DNA from: Rarobacter incanus
GTDB taxonomy: Bacteria; Actinomycetota; Actinomycetes; Actinomycetales; Cellulomonadaceae
Direction: 5' to 3'
DNA length: 64,000 nucleotides
Assembly (NCBI RefSeq): GCF_006715765.1
Contig: NZ_VFNV01000001.1
Location: 1,550,001 to 1,614,000 of the forward strand
Shown here: one piece after another, positions 44,554 through 53,138 of the stretch
Position numbering within the stretch: the first letter of the stretch is position 1
How the letters are laid out: each line of letters opens with the position of its first letter
Translations under genes and position numbers: made by a program
The notes under the pieces: model-generated
The model's database searches: none
What the model was told of the DNA's origin: nothing
The model's input: only the letters and a program-made list of their open reading frames with translations

Positions 44554-44907
44554 ATGGTTAGCAGTGATTCGCCACGGGGGATGCGTACCGGCGTTCCTGC
44601 TCGTGGCATAGTTGGCGTGATGGACCGGGCGCTCGACTGGTATCAACGGCGCATCTCGCCTCTTTTCGGTGCTAGATGTTGCTACTACCCGACGTGTTCT
44701 TCTTATGCACGCGAGTCACTCGGTCGCTATGGGTTTTTCAAGGGCGTGGTACTAACGATGTGGCGGCTCATGAAGTGTAATCAGTTTTCCCGGGGTGGCA
44801 TCGATGATGTTCCTCCTCGTTTCAGACTTGCCTTGCGACCGTACGACAAGCGTGCCGAGCAGGATACGACACCGGGGTGCACCAGCGATCTCGGCGCTAG
44901 GGAGTAG
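44554..44907 (+). CDS. yidD: Membrane protein insertion efficiency factor YidD
   Basis: 117 residues. The YidD core is YQRRISPLFGARCCYYPTCSSYARESLGRYGFFKG...RLMKCNQFSRGGIDDVP. The three cysteines of the CCYYPTCS block are intact. It is a small peripheral membrane protein that aids YidC insertion. ATG 44554 lies 2 bases after rnpA. An internal ATG 44620 (MDRALDWYQRR) fits the shorter family members. yidC starts 11 bases after its stop. Confidence 0.93.
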   Translation: MVSSDSPRGMRTGVPARGIVGVMDRALDWYQRRISPLFGARCCYYPTCSSYARESLGRYGFFKGVVLTMWRLMKCNQFSRGGIDDVPPRFRLALRPYDKRAEQDTTPGCTSDLGARE

Positions 44908-44918
44908 GTACCAATAAC

Positions 44919-45881
44919 GTGTGGCTCGATAAAATTCTCTTCCCGTTCGAATGGTTCGTGGCATGGGTAATGTTCCTATGTCACTGGGTGTTCGACGCGC
45001 TGTTACCCAATTCAGCGAGCCTGGCCTGGGTGCTTTCGATCGTCGGTTTGGTCGTCTTGCTCCGCGTCGCCATGATTCCGCTCTTCGTCAAGCAGATCAG
45101 GGCATCGCGGATGCAGATGATGCTGCAACCGCAGATTCAGGCGATTCAAAAGAAGTACAAGGGACGAACGGATGCTGCATCGCGGGAGGCCATGAGCCGC
45201 GAGACGATGGATCTGTACAAGCAAAACGGAACCAGCCCATTTGCTTCGTGCATGCCTATCTTGATTCAGAGTCCGTTCTTCTTCTCGCTGTATCGCGTGC
45301 TGAACTCGTTGAGCGCCATTGCGGATCCGTCGAATCCGAAAACTGGCATCGGACCTATTAATGCGGCGGTTGCGGCCTCGGCAGAGTCCTCCACGTTTTT
45401 TGGCGCGCCGCTGTCGTCGTGGTTCCTTCAAGAGGGGGCCACGACTTCTACCAAGGTTGTCTCGATCATTCTCATCGTCGCTATGGCAGCGACACAGTTC
45501 ATTACGCAGCGGCAGCTGACCTTGAAGAATATGCCGCCTTCGGCGCTTGAGGGGCCGATGGCTCAGACCCAGAAGATCATGATGTACACAATGCCGCTGG
45601 TTATGGCGGTGTCGGGTGTGAACTTCCCGCTCGGCGTGCTGATCTACTGGACCACGACAAACCTGTGGAGCACCGGTCAGCAGTTCTACACCATCCGTAA
45701 CATGCCAGCGCCGGGCTCCGAGGCGGAGAAGCGGCTCAACGAACGTCGGGCGCGCAGGGCGGCCGCGAAGGGGATCACCCTCGCTACCGATACCCCGACC
45801 GTGATAGAAGCTCGCGGGCAGCGTGAGCAGCCCGTGAGTAAGAACCGCCAGAAGAAGAAGTCTAAGAAGCGGAAGAACTGA
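44919..45881 (+). CDS. yidC: Membrane protein insertase YidC (Oxa1 family)
   Basis: A 320-residue insertase with an N-terminal helix (FEWFVAWVMFLCHWVFDALL), the first core helix with the hydrophilic-groove Arg (LRVAMIPLFVKQIRASRMQMMLQPQIQAIQKKYKG), and the cytosolic hairpin. Core helices PIFIQSPFFFSLYRVLN-like (PILIQSPFFFSLYRVL) and the C-terminal GVNFPLGVLIYWTTTNLWSTGQQFYTIRNMP follow. The Lys-rich tail (KNRQKKKSKKRKN) can bind ribosomes. The start is GTG 44919. Confidence 0.95.
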   Translation: MWLDKILFPFEWFVAWVMFLCHWVFDALLPNSASLAWVLSIVGLVVLLRVAMIPLFVKQIRASRMQMMLQPQIQAIQKKYKGRTDAASREAMSRETMDLYKQNGTSPFASCMPILIQSPFFFSLYRVLNSLSAIADPSNPKTGIGPINAAVAASAESSTFFGAPLSSWFLQEGATTSTKVVSIILIVAMAATQFITQRQLTLKNMPPSALEGPMAQTQKIMMYTMPLVMAVSGVNFPLGVLIYWTTTNLWSTGQQFYTIRNMPAPGSEAEKRLNERRARRAAAKGITLATDTPTVIEARGQREQPVSKNRQKKKSKKRKN

Positions 45882-45950
45882 TCGGGGCGCGCAAACCCCA
45901 AATGACAGTGTTGTAATTTCCCATACGTAGGCCTGCAAAGGAGTTCGATA

Positions 45951-46460
45951 GTGAGTTCTCAAGACGAAGCAAACGTCGCAGAGGTTGAGGTGTCGAAGAC
46001 GAAGGTTCTAGAGGAAGAGGGCGAGGTCGCCGCCGACTATTTAGAAGAGTTCTTAGACATCGTCGATCTTGACGGTGACATCGACATTGACGTCGAACAC
46101 GACCGGGCTTCCCTGGCAATTGTTGCAGATGACCCCAAGGAATTGCAGGGGCTTGTGGGGCGTGAGGGTGAAGTCTTGGAGGCGTTGCAGGAACTCACCC
46201 GGTTGGCTGTTCAGACCAGGACGGGCGATCGTTCTCGCCTCATGCTCGACGTGGCGGGATTCCGCGCGCATCGCCGCAACGAGTTGCGTGCGTTGGCCGA
46301 GGCCACGGTCAATGACGTCAAGGTGAAGGGGCAGGCTATTGCTCTACCCGCGATGAATGCCTTCGAACGTAAGGTTGTGCACGACGTGATCACCGAAGCC
46401 GGGTTGTCTAGCGAGTCTTTCGGTACCGATCCGAATCGCTACATCAAGGTGTCGTTGTAG
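45951..46460 (+). CDS. khpB: RNA-binding protein KhpB/Jag (KH and R3H domains)
   Basis: A 169-residue acidic N terminus, then a KH domain (about 40-105: LDGDIDIDVEHDRASLAIVADDPKELQGLVGREGEVLEALQELTRL), and an R3H domain (FRAHRRNELRALAEAT ... NAFERKVVHDVITE). KhpB with KhpA controls envelope and division genes in Gram-positives. The actinobacterial form lacks the long Jag_N domain, as seen here. GTG 45951 follows AAAGGAG. It is the last gene of the rpmH-rnpA-yidD-yidC strand; a strong palindromic terminator follows. Confidence 0.93.
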   Translation: MSSQDEANVAEVEVSKTKVLEEEGEVAADYLEEFLDIVDLDGDIDIDVEHDRASLAIVADDPKELQGLVGREGEVLEALQELTRLAVQTRTGDRSRLMLDVAGFRAHRRNELRALAEATVNDVKVKGQAIALPAMNAFERKVVHDVITEAGLSSESFGTDPNRYIKVSL

Positions 46461-46477
46461 GTCCGCTTTGCATGTCG

Positions 46478-46515
46478 CGGTGGCCCGTTTCACGTGAAAC
46501 GGGCCACCGTTTTTT
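46478..46515 (+). terminator. khpB terminator whose stem contains a parS site
   Basis: A perfect 32-base palindrome (46478-46509) with arms CGGTGGCCCGTTTCAC is followed by TTTTTT (46510-46515), making a textbook intrinsic terminator. Its centre, 46486-46501, is CGTTTCACGTGAAACG, the parS core GTTTCACGTGAAAC. The same DNA thus serves transcription end and ParB binding. Confidence 0.9.
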
Positions 46516-46756
46516 CGTTCCCGTACCTCAGTCGCCAGCGATTTCGGTGGTCAATTGGCCCGACATTTCGTTGGAGGAGCAGCTGTCCGCGCGGGTGTGT
46601 TTCGTTGGTCTCGGTGCTTGCGTAGCCCAGGTCTTTCGTCGTTCGACCGCGAACTTGGCTCGTGCATCGAGATCACGAGCGCCCCGCTGTTGATCTCGAT
46701 GCAGGCCTGCGGCGTGCTTGTCGAGCGGGGCGATGCGCTGCGAACCCGCGGGAGCG

Positions 46757-46843
46757 GCGCGCTCTCGGTGAGTGGGGAGCGGTGGCGTCGGTGAGTGGGG
46801 AGCAGCGCGCTCTCGGTGAGTGGGGAGCGGTGGCGTCGGTGAA
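46757..46843. repeat. 48-bp direct repeat (about 1.8 copies) in the khpB-rsmG gap
   Basis: GCGCGCTCTCGGTGAGTG starts at 46757 and again at 46805 with 38 identical following bases; a shorter GGTGAGTGGGGAGC motif recurs inside. 46516-46948 has no supported gene: frames through it lack start signals and recognisable composition. Confidence 0.8.
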
Positions 46844-46948
46844 TAGGGGTGGGGTGGGGTTCGTCATCGGGGTAGGGCCCACAAGTGCAGCGCGGGCCTC
46901 GTTCCTGGTTCTTGGCACATCTCATCGGCACGCAGGAGCAACGCCGAG

Positions 46949-46964
46949 TGTTTCACGTGAAACA
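46949..46964. promoter_or_regulatory. parS centromere site (perfect consensus)
   Basis: TGTTTCACGTGAAACA matches the bacterial parS 16-mer at every base. It lies 96 bases upstream of the rsmG start and about 2 kb from parB. ParB loads here and spreads. Confidence 0.93.
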
Positions 46965-47059
46965 CGGCTGATAAAATCGGGTGGTTTGTTGCGCATCAGC
47001 CGGATCTATCCGTGGGGTCGGTGCGTGTGCCTGTGCGGTTAGGGAAGGAAGTGGAACCC

Positions 47060-47740
47060 GTGTCGACACCCGATGGGTCACGCGACTCCGCGGCATCGCC
47101 GGATCAGGAAGGATCCGAGCCGGCGGGCGCTGACGCGCTCAAGGCATTCCTGGGGGATGCGTACGAACCGATGCAACAGTTTGCTCAATTGCTGATCGCT
47201 CACGGGGAAGAGAGGGGCCTGATCGGTCCGCGGGAGATACCGCGACTGTGGGATAGACACCTCGTCAACTGCTCCCTGCTGGCATCGGTGCTGCCCCAGA
47301 GCGGTCGGATCGCGGATGTGGGTTCCGGCGCCGGGCTTCCGGGAATTGTCATCGCGATCATGCGTCCGAATGCGCGCGTGTTGCTGGTCGAATCCATGGT
47401 GAAGCGTTGCGAGTGGCTAGGCGAGGTGAGTGATCGTCTCGGACTGTCCAATGTCGAGGTACTCAACGGTCGCGCCGAGGAGTATGCCGGGGCGCTCGAA
47501 GCGGACGCCGTGACCGCGCGCGCGGTCGCCGCGCTCGACAAGCTCACCCGCTGGGCCATGCCGCTGGTGCACGTGGGTGGCGAGATGGTTGTTCTCAAGG
47601 GGGCATCCGCGGAACAAGAGATCGAATCCGCGCAGAAGGCGCTTCGGAAGTTCGCTGCGCGCGACGCCGCCGTGCAGGAACTAACCGGGCCGCCGGGCTA
47701 TTCGGATGCACGGATCGTACGCGCCACCCGCGGTAGGTAG
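47060..47740 (+). CDS. rsmG: 16S rRNA 7-methylguanosine methyltransferase RsmG
   Basis: A 226-residue SAM enzyme methylating G527 (E. coli numbering) of 16S rRNA. The family blocks are RLWDRHLVNCSLL, the SAM loop IADVGSGAGLPGIVIAI, VESMVKRCEWL, and VTARAVAALDKLTRWAMPLV. The frame is open to 47012; I choose GTG 47060 because GGAAGGAA lies nine bases upstream. GTG 47051 is closer to that site than usual. Loss of this gene gives low-level streptomycin resistance in other bacteria. It is followed by 213 bases with a parA promoter (TAGTCT near 47845). Confidence 0.93.
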   Translation: MSTPDGSRDSAASPDQEGSEPAGADALKAFLGDAYEPMQQFAQLLIAHGEERGLIGPREIPRLWDRHLVNCSLLASVLPQSGRIADVGSGAGLPGIVIAIMRPNARVLLVESMVKRCEWLGEVSDRLGLSNVEVLNGRAEEYAGALEADAVTARAVAALDKLTRWAMPLVHVGGEMVVLKGASAEQEIESAQKALRKFAARDAAVQELTGPPGYSDARIVRATRGR

Positions 47741-47953
47741 CCAGGGTGGATGCCGAAGGCAGCGGAGTTTCCTACACCCCTCGTTTTCGTTGCCACGGAC
47801 GGTCGCGCTATAGGCGGCGGTCCGCACCTTTGTCAGGCGTGCCGGGTAGTCTGGTAATTAGTCACCGAGCTGGCCCAACGGGCCAGAACTAAAGAAGTTC
47901 GAGCCCCATGCTCCGCGGGGGCGGATCAGTTTGCACAGTATGGAAGTGAGTGT

Positions 47954-48874
47954 GTGGTGCAGGACCATATCGATGCCGATCAGTCCACGCCGTTGGCTGC
48001 CGAGCTTGCGCAGAACGCCCGACGGCGTAGGCGACTGGACAAGTCGGCCCTACCATCGCCACCGCGGACGCGCATAATCACCGTAGCGAATCAGAAGGGT
48101 GGTGTCGGAAAGACCACCTCCACGGTGAACCTGGCCGCAGCGCTCGCCAAGGCGGGGCTGCACGTCCTGGTGATCGATGCTGACCCGCAGGGTAACGCAT
48201 CCACGGCCCTGGGGGCGGATCACCGCAGCGGTACGCCATCGATGTACGACGTTCTGATCGAGGGCGACACCCTTGCGAGCGTGCTGCAAACGTGCCCGCA
48301 ATTCCCGTCCCTCGTCGTTGCTCCCGCGACGCTGGATCTTTCCGGCGCGGAAATCGAACTAGTCAACATGGTTTCACGTGAAACGCGGTTGCGAAGAGCC
48401 ATCGAGGACTACATCATCCACCGCAACGAAGCGGGTCTTACGCGGTTGGACTACATTCTCATCGACTGCCCGCCCTCCCTGGGGCTGCTCACGGTCAACG
48501 CGTTCACGGCCGGCGACGAGGTGCTGATCCCTATTCAGTGCGAGTATTACGCTCTCGAAGGCCTGAGTCAGCTCATCAAGACAGTGGAACTCATCAGGGA
48601 ACATCTCAATCCCCATCTGCAGCTGTCGACCATCCTGCTAACGATGTATGACCAGCGAACCAACCTCGCCCGTCAGGTGGCGGATGAGGTGCGGGAGCAC
48701 TTCCCGCGGCAAACGCTCGCCACGGCTATTCCCCGATCGGTCCGGGTGTCGGAGGCTCCGAGTCACGCCCAAACCGTGATCAGCTACGAGCCATCGTCGA
48801 GCGGGGCCCTCGCATACCGCGAAGCGGCCCAAGAGATCAATCAACGAGCACAGCCGGCGGGAGCAACACGATGA
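47954..48874 (+). CDS. parA: Chromosome partitioning ATPase ParA
   Basis: 306 residues. A 35-residue N-terminal extension precedes the deviant Walker A KGGVGKTT (about 48-55), followed by [10 protein letters not shown], the Walker B region [19 protein letters not shown], and the specificity loop. ParA dimers on the nucleoid move ParB-bound origins. The start is GTG 47954, or the adjacent GTG 47957, after GGAAGTGAG. Its coding region contains a third parS-like site. The stop overlaps the parB start (ATGA). Confidence 0.96.
   Translation: MVQDHIDADQSTPLAAELAQNARRRRRLDKSALPSPPRTRIITVANQKGGVGKTTSTVNLAAALAKAGLHVLVIDADPQGNASTALGADHRSGTPSMYDVLIEGDTLASVLQTCPQFPSLVVAPATLDLSGAEIELVNMVSRETRLRRAIEDYIIHRNEAGLTRLDYILIDCPPSLGLLTVNAFTAGDEVLIPIQCEYYALEGLSQLIKTVELIREHLNPHLQLSTILLTMYDQRTNLARQVADEVREHFPRQTLATAIPRSVRVSEAPSHAQTVISYEPSSSGALAYREAAQEINQRAQPAGATR
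48370..48385. promoter_or_regulatory. parS-like site inside parA
   Basis: GGTTTCACGTGAAACG has the full 14-base core GTTTCACGTGAAAC with the outer pair off consensus. It encodes VSRET in the ParA frame, so both functions constrain the same bases. Confidence 0.85.
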
Positions 48875-50073
48875 GTCAGAAGCGTAGGGGACTGGGGAAG
48901 GGGCTCGGGGCACTCATCCCCACTACCAGCGAAACCAGCCGGCCGGCCGATCTGTTCTTCGAGAAGACTGGCGCGCGCGACGAGCCGCGGCCAGGCGGCG
49001 CGCAAGACGCCACGGGCGAGGCGGGTGAATCTGCACGACAGGCGCCGCTTTCGCCGGCCGAGGCCATGCAGCAGAGCCATCGACGCGGAACCCGCGCTCG
49101 CGCAAAGCAGCCCGCGGCCGCTCCGGCCGCGCAGACCGCAGGTTCCGCCGCTGAAAAGGCAGGTCCGACCGCACAGCAGCCCGCAGTCGAGACCAATGGC
49201 GCCACGGCGACCCAGGCGGAGGAACCCGACCTCATTCCGGTGCCGGGCGCTACATTTGCCGAAATACCGGTGGATCGGATCCGTCCGAACGCCAAGCAAC
49301 CCCGCACCGTGTTCGATGAGGACGATTTGGCGGAGCTGACGCAGTCAATTGCCGAGGTCGGCGTCCTGCAACCGATCGTGGTCCGTCCGGACCCGAGCGA
49401 TGACGGTTCTTTCGAACTAATCATGGGCGAGAGGCGCTGGCGCGCGACGCAGGCCGCCGGGCTGGGGACCGTGCCGGCCATCGTGCGGATGACCGAGGAA
49501 CAGGACCTGCTACGCGATGCGCTCCTAGAAAACCTGCACAGGTCTGCGCTCAATCCGCTGGAAGAGGCGGCCGCGTATCAGCAACTACTCGATGACTTCG
49601 GGTGCACCCAGGAGCAACTGTCTACGCGAATCGCTCGCAGTCGCCCCCAGATCTCAAACACGCTCCGGCTACTGAAATTGCCGCCCCTGGTGCAGCGTCG
49701 CGTGGCGGCCGGGGTGCTGAGCGCCGGTCACGCTCGCGCGCTATTGCGGCTGGAGGATCCTGCGGCAATGGAGCGCCTGGCGCAACGCATCGTCGCCGAG
49801 GGCCTGTCCGTTCGTGCAACCGAGGAGATCGCAGCCCTGGGCGGCGTGCCGGAGCCGTCGCCGAGGCGCGAACCCAGGCCCGGGAAGAGGGTGGAGGCGA
49901 TCGACGAGCTGGCGACACGGCTGGCGGACAGACTCGATACGCGAGTGCGAATCGCGCTGGGGAAGAGAAGGGGCCGATTGACGGTCGAATTCGCTTCCGT
50001 TGACGACCTGAACCGCATTCTGGGCGTGATTGCGCCCGGTGAGCAGGGCCTGTTCGATACCGGCGCAAAGTAA
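48871..50073 (+). CDS. parB: Chromosome partitioning protein ParB (Spo0J-type CTPase)
   Basis: 400 residues. The N terminus, [14 protein letters not shown], carries the ParA-activating GLGKGL. A 120-residue Ala/Gln/Arg-rich linker is longer than in many ParBs. The CTP-binding domain has [29 protein letters not shown] and [13 protein letters not shown]. The HTH follows ([22 protein letters not shown]), then the dimerisation tail ending FDTGAK. It binds the parS sites at 46.5, 46.95 and 48.4 kb. ATG 48871 overlaps the parA stop. Confidence 0.96.
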   Translation: MSQKRRGLGKGLGALIPTTSETSRPADLFFEKTGARDEPRPGGAQDATGEAGESARQAPLSPAEAMQQSHRRGTRARAKQPAAAPAAQTAGSAAEKAGPTAQQPAVETNGATATQAEEPDLIPVPGATFAEIPVDRIRPNAKQPRTVFDEDDLAELTQSIAEVGVLQPIVVRPDPSDDGSFELIMGERRWRATQAAGLGTVPAIVRMTEEQDLLRDALLENLHRSALNPLEEAAAYQQLLDDFGCTQEQLSTRIARSRPQISNTLRLLKLPPLVQRRVAAGVLSAGHARALLRLEDPAAMERLAQRIVAEGLSVRATEEIAALGGVPEPSPRREPRPGKRVEAIDELATRLADRLDTRVRIALGKRRGRLTVEFASVDDLNRILGVIAPGEQGLFDTGAK

Positions 50074-50139
50074 CCCGGCGTGCTTCGGGGGACCGCCACG
50101 GGGCGGCGCGTGGTGCGGGGTTGCCCGGGCCCGGGCGCC

Positions 50140-50285
50140 CCGCGGCGGGTTCACCCGACCGGGCAGGTATGCCAGGACTGGCGGGTGGGCCAGCTTGGCA
50201 GGTATGCCACGACCGGCGGGTCAGCGCCGCCTGGCGGCTGGGCCACGACCGGCGGGTAGGTTCTACCTATCGGCGGGTGGTCCAG
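50140..50285. repeat. Imperfect GC-rich direct repeats between parB and trxB
   Basis: GGCAGGTATGCCA occurs twice (from 50162 and about 50198), and CGACCGGCGGGT twice, with further GGCGGGT echoes up to 50279. The genes on either side converge here. No terminator with a T tract is evident, so these G/C repeats may form the terminating structures. 50074-50296 has no gene. Confidence 0.7.
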
Positions 50286-50296
50286 CGAACGCCGGG

Positions 50297-51268
50297 CTAC
50301 GCGGTGGCCTCGGGGGACGCCTCGCCGACTGCATCCATGTAGGCGTCCAGGTACTGCTGAGCGTCCAGGGCGGAGGCACATCCGGAGCCCGCGGCCGTGA
50401 TCGCCTGCCGATAGGTGTGATCCACGACGTCGCCTGCCGCGAATACACCGGGGATGTTGGTACGGGTGGATGGGCTATCGACGACGATGTAGCCGGACTC
50501 ATCCAGCTCGACCTGTCCGCGAACCAGTTCCGTACGCGGTTCGTGACCGATCGCGACAAACAGACCGGCCACCTCGAGCGACCGCTCTTCACCCGTGACC
50601 GTATCGCGAAGAGTCACCGATTCGACCCCCGATTCGCCGTTGATTGCCACAACCTCGCTGTTCCAGGCGAACGACAATTTCGGGTCGTTGTGCGCCCGCT
50701 GGGCCATGATCTTTGACGCTCGAAGCGTGTCGCGGCGGTGGATCATCGTCACGGACGAACCGAAGCGAGTGAGGAACGTAGCTTCCTCGACGGCGGAGTC
50801 CCCGCCGCCAACCACCGCGATGGGCTTGTCCTTGAAGAAGAACCCGTCGCAGGTGGCACACCACGACACGCCCCGTCCGGACAGGCGCTTCTCGTCGCTG
50901 AGACCGAGTTCCCGGTACGCAGAACCCAGCGCAAGGATAACGGCTGGTGCGGTGAATGTGTCCCCGCCCTCGGTGGTCACCGACTTAGTATCCCCGCCCA
51001 GGTCAACCGCGACAGCGTCATCCCAGACGATGGAGGCGCCGAATTTCTCTGCCTGCGTTTGCATCTGTGTCATCAATTCGGGACCCATGATCCCGTCACT
51101 GAATCCGGGGAAGTTCTCTACTTCGGTCGTATTCATGAGCGCGCCGCCGGCCGTGAGCGCTCCGGCGATAACCAGCGGTTCGAATCCCGCGCGTGCCGCG
51201 TAAATCGCCGCGGTGTAGCCCGCGGGACCAGAACCGACGATGATCAAACGATGGGTCGTAGACGTCAT
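50297..51268 (-). CDS. trxB: Thioredoxin-disulphide reductase
   Basis: A 323-residue flavoprotein that passes electrons from NADPH to thioredoxin. FAD site GSGPAGYTAAIYAARAG (13-28), redox pair C137-A-T-C140 in SWCATCDGFFF, NADPH site GGGDSAVEEA, and the C-terminal FAD block GVFAAGDVVDHTYRQAITAAGSGCASA are present. Typical length. No thioredoxin gene follows within the window (the related actinobacterial order trxB-trxA is broken). It is the last gene of the Nudix-DUF6049-murJ-pseudokinase-trxB strand. Confidence 0.96.
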   Translation of the reverse strand: MTSTTHRLIIVGSGPAGYTAAIYAARAGFEPLVIAGALTAGGALMNTTEVENFPGFSDGIMGPELMTQMQTQAEKFGASIVWDDAVAVDLGGDTKSVTTEGGDTFTAPAVILALGSAYRELGLSDEKRLSGRGVSWCATCDGFFFKDKPIAVVGGGDSAVEEATFLTRFGSSVTMIHRRDTLRASKIMAQRAHNDPKLSFAWNSEVVAINGESGVESVTLRDTVTGEERSLEVAGLFVAIGHEPRTELVRGQVELDESGYIVVDSPSTRTNIPGVFAAGDVVDHTYRQAITAAGSGCASALDAQQYLDAYMDAVGEASPEATA

Positions 51269-51339
51269 GAAAGTCCCCTAAATTAGCAAAGTCGAAACCA
51301 AGTGTATTTCAATGATGCGGAAATCGTAGTGCGATGTTG

Positions 51340-53070
51340 CTACAGCACCTGCACCTCGGCGATCTTGAGCCCATACGATCCGGAACTGAGTTCGGGCAGT
51401 TCCGTCACCCACAAAACCAGTTCGTCGGTCTTGATGGGCTTATTCAGGACAATATCCATATCCTGATCGAAGCTGCCCTTCGCGACCAAATCACCGCCCC
51501 ACGGCTTCGCGTCGCTGGTGGCGCGAAGTTCAAACTTGCCGCCGGTGTTCTCCGTGATCACATACAGCTGCGAGACCGTCGTTGCCTTCTCGAGTTTGAT
51601 CGCGAAACCGATTCCGCGGCGCGAATACCCGCCGAAGTTGGCGGTCTTGTAGGTACGCGAGATCCAGTACGTCGCCTGATCCTCGTCGATCGCGCGGTCG
51701 GCCAACTCCGGGTGCTCGTTGTTGTCACCGTCGGGGTCTAGGGATGCGACCGAATCGATCACCGGCGGAACGGCGGTCGCCGACTTGGTGGCCTTCGGGG
51801 TTGCGTTAGACGACTTTCCACCGGTGGTCGTGCCGCCAGAACCCTGCGAATCACGCAACGACTGCACGACATGAGTGGGTTGCAGGTTGTCGGTCAGCGC
51901 CGCAACCGCCCAAAAGCCGCCGGTAACCAAGATGCCACCGACGAGCAAAAGCACCGCAAGCGTTGAACCGACTTGGAAGCGTCCCTTGGCGGCGGCGGGA
52001 GCGGGCGCTGCCGGGGCGGTGGCCGCGGCGGCAGCGGAAACGGGTTGGAAAACGGGGGCCTCCGCGCTCGCCGCGGCCGGATCGGTGGCGGGGAGCACGG
52101 GGGACAGCAGCGACGACGCGGCAGCCGCGACCGGGACGCCGGTGGACACGCGCGTGGGGTTGCTGCCGGTGCCGTGCGTGCCCGCCCCGGGGGCGGGAGG
52201 CGCAGGCGGCGGGGTGCCGGGGGGATTGAGATCGTCTGAAATGTTAGCCAACTGGGAAAGCGCGGAGCGACGCACCAGGTCGGCGGTTTGGTCGGCAGCG
52301 CTCGGCGCGGATGCGCCGGGGCCCGCGGGATCGGCAAGCTCGGTCAGGGAGGCAAGGTCCCACGGGTCCAACTCGGTGGCGATCCTCGCCGGGCGCACGT
52401 ACACGTGCTCGACGTCGAGGACATCTACCAGCGCGGCATCATCGAACTCATCGGCATGCCCGGCCACCAACCGTCGCCCCACGCTTCGCAACTGATCGCA
52501 GTCGACCAGCGACGCGTCGTCGCCGCTCAACGCCTCCGTGCCGAGGAGCAGGGGCAGGAAACCCAGCCCGTACAGTTGGGGACCGCGCCGCGAAAGATAT
52601 ACGGAATCCTCGGAAATGTGCTGGTGATGGACGCCGTTGCGGGACGCAGCGTCGAGGCCGGATGCCAATTCACCGAGCAGGGCGCGCACGCGCCGCGCAT
52701 CCCACGTCGTGGCGCGCGGCAGCGACGAAACACTGGGCCCGGTGATGTCCTCCGAAACAATGAAGGCGTCCGTGCCCTCGTGGTTGATATCGAGCAGCTT
52801 CACAAAACGACGATCAGAGACGAGGGCCGCCCTGCGGGCGGCATCCAGCACCGCCCCAACCCCCGCCGATGAGCCCGTCGCCTCCAGGGTCGCCGCAACG
52901 TCGACGATCAGAACGCGCCGATCGAGCACGGTGTCGGTGCCGTGCCACGTCACGATCAACTCATTGGCGAGCGCATGCGCTCCCTCTTTCCGGTAACGCC
53001 CACCGATCAAAGTGGGAGTAGATTCATCCACCGGTTGCCCTATCTGTGTACTCTTACCGGTGCGCGTCAC
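51340..53070 (-). CDS. Membrane pseudokinase with C-terminal discoidin-like domain
   Basis: 576 residues. Residues 20-250 follow the protein-kinase fold, but the catalytic elements are degenerate. The HRD loop is replaced by HQHISEDSVYL (149-159), there is no DFG, and no clear ATP lysine, so it is probably inactive. A Pro/Ala-rich linker (280-365), one transmembrane helix (367-392), a Gly/Ser/Thr stalk and an extracellular F5/8-type (discoidin-like) beta domain (430-576: GIGFAIKLEKATTVSQLYVITENTGGKFELRA) follow. In mycobacteria the same module is fused to the C terminus of MviN/MurJ, is phosphorylated by PknB and recruits FhaA. Here it is a separate gene 68 bases after murJ. Start GTG 53070. 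Confidence 0.82.
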   Translation of the reverse strand: MTRTGKSTQIGQPVDESTPTLIGGRYRKEGAHALANELIVTWHGTDTVLDRRVLIVDVAATLEATGSSAGVGAVLDAARRAALVSDRRFVKLLDINHEGTDAFIVSEDITGPSVSSLPRATTWDARRVRALLGELASGLDAASRNGVHHQHISEDSVYLSRRGPQLYGLGFLPLLLGTEALSGDDASLVDCDQLRSVGRRLVAGHADEFDDAALVDVLDVEHVYVRPARIATELDPWDLASLTELADPAGPGASAPSAADQTADLVRRSALSQLANISDDLNPPGTPPPAPPAPGAGTHGTGSNPTRVSTGVPVAAAASSLLSPVLPATDPAAASAEAPVFQPVSAAAAATAPAAPAPAAAKGRFQVGSTLAVLLLVGGILVTGGFWAVAALTDNLQPTHVVQSLRDSQGSGGTTTGGKSSNATPKATKSATAVPPVIDSVASLDPDGDNNEHPELADRAIDEDQATYWISRTYKTANFGGYSRRGIGFAIKLEKATTVSQLYVITENTGGKFELRATSDAKPWGGDLVAKGSFDQDMDIVLNKPIKTDELVLWVTELPELSSGSYGLKIAEVQVL

Positions 53071-53138
53071 CGGTCCCCTTGTATCGTACGGAATCTAGCC
53101 AGCATATCGGTGCTCGACCCCCGGACGGCATGTGACTA

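Noticed and set aside
46551-46931. Minus-strand frame with repeated SPLTESA peptides in the khpB-rsmG gap
   Set aside because: A product of the 48-bp direct repeat; no ribosome-binding site, no homology.
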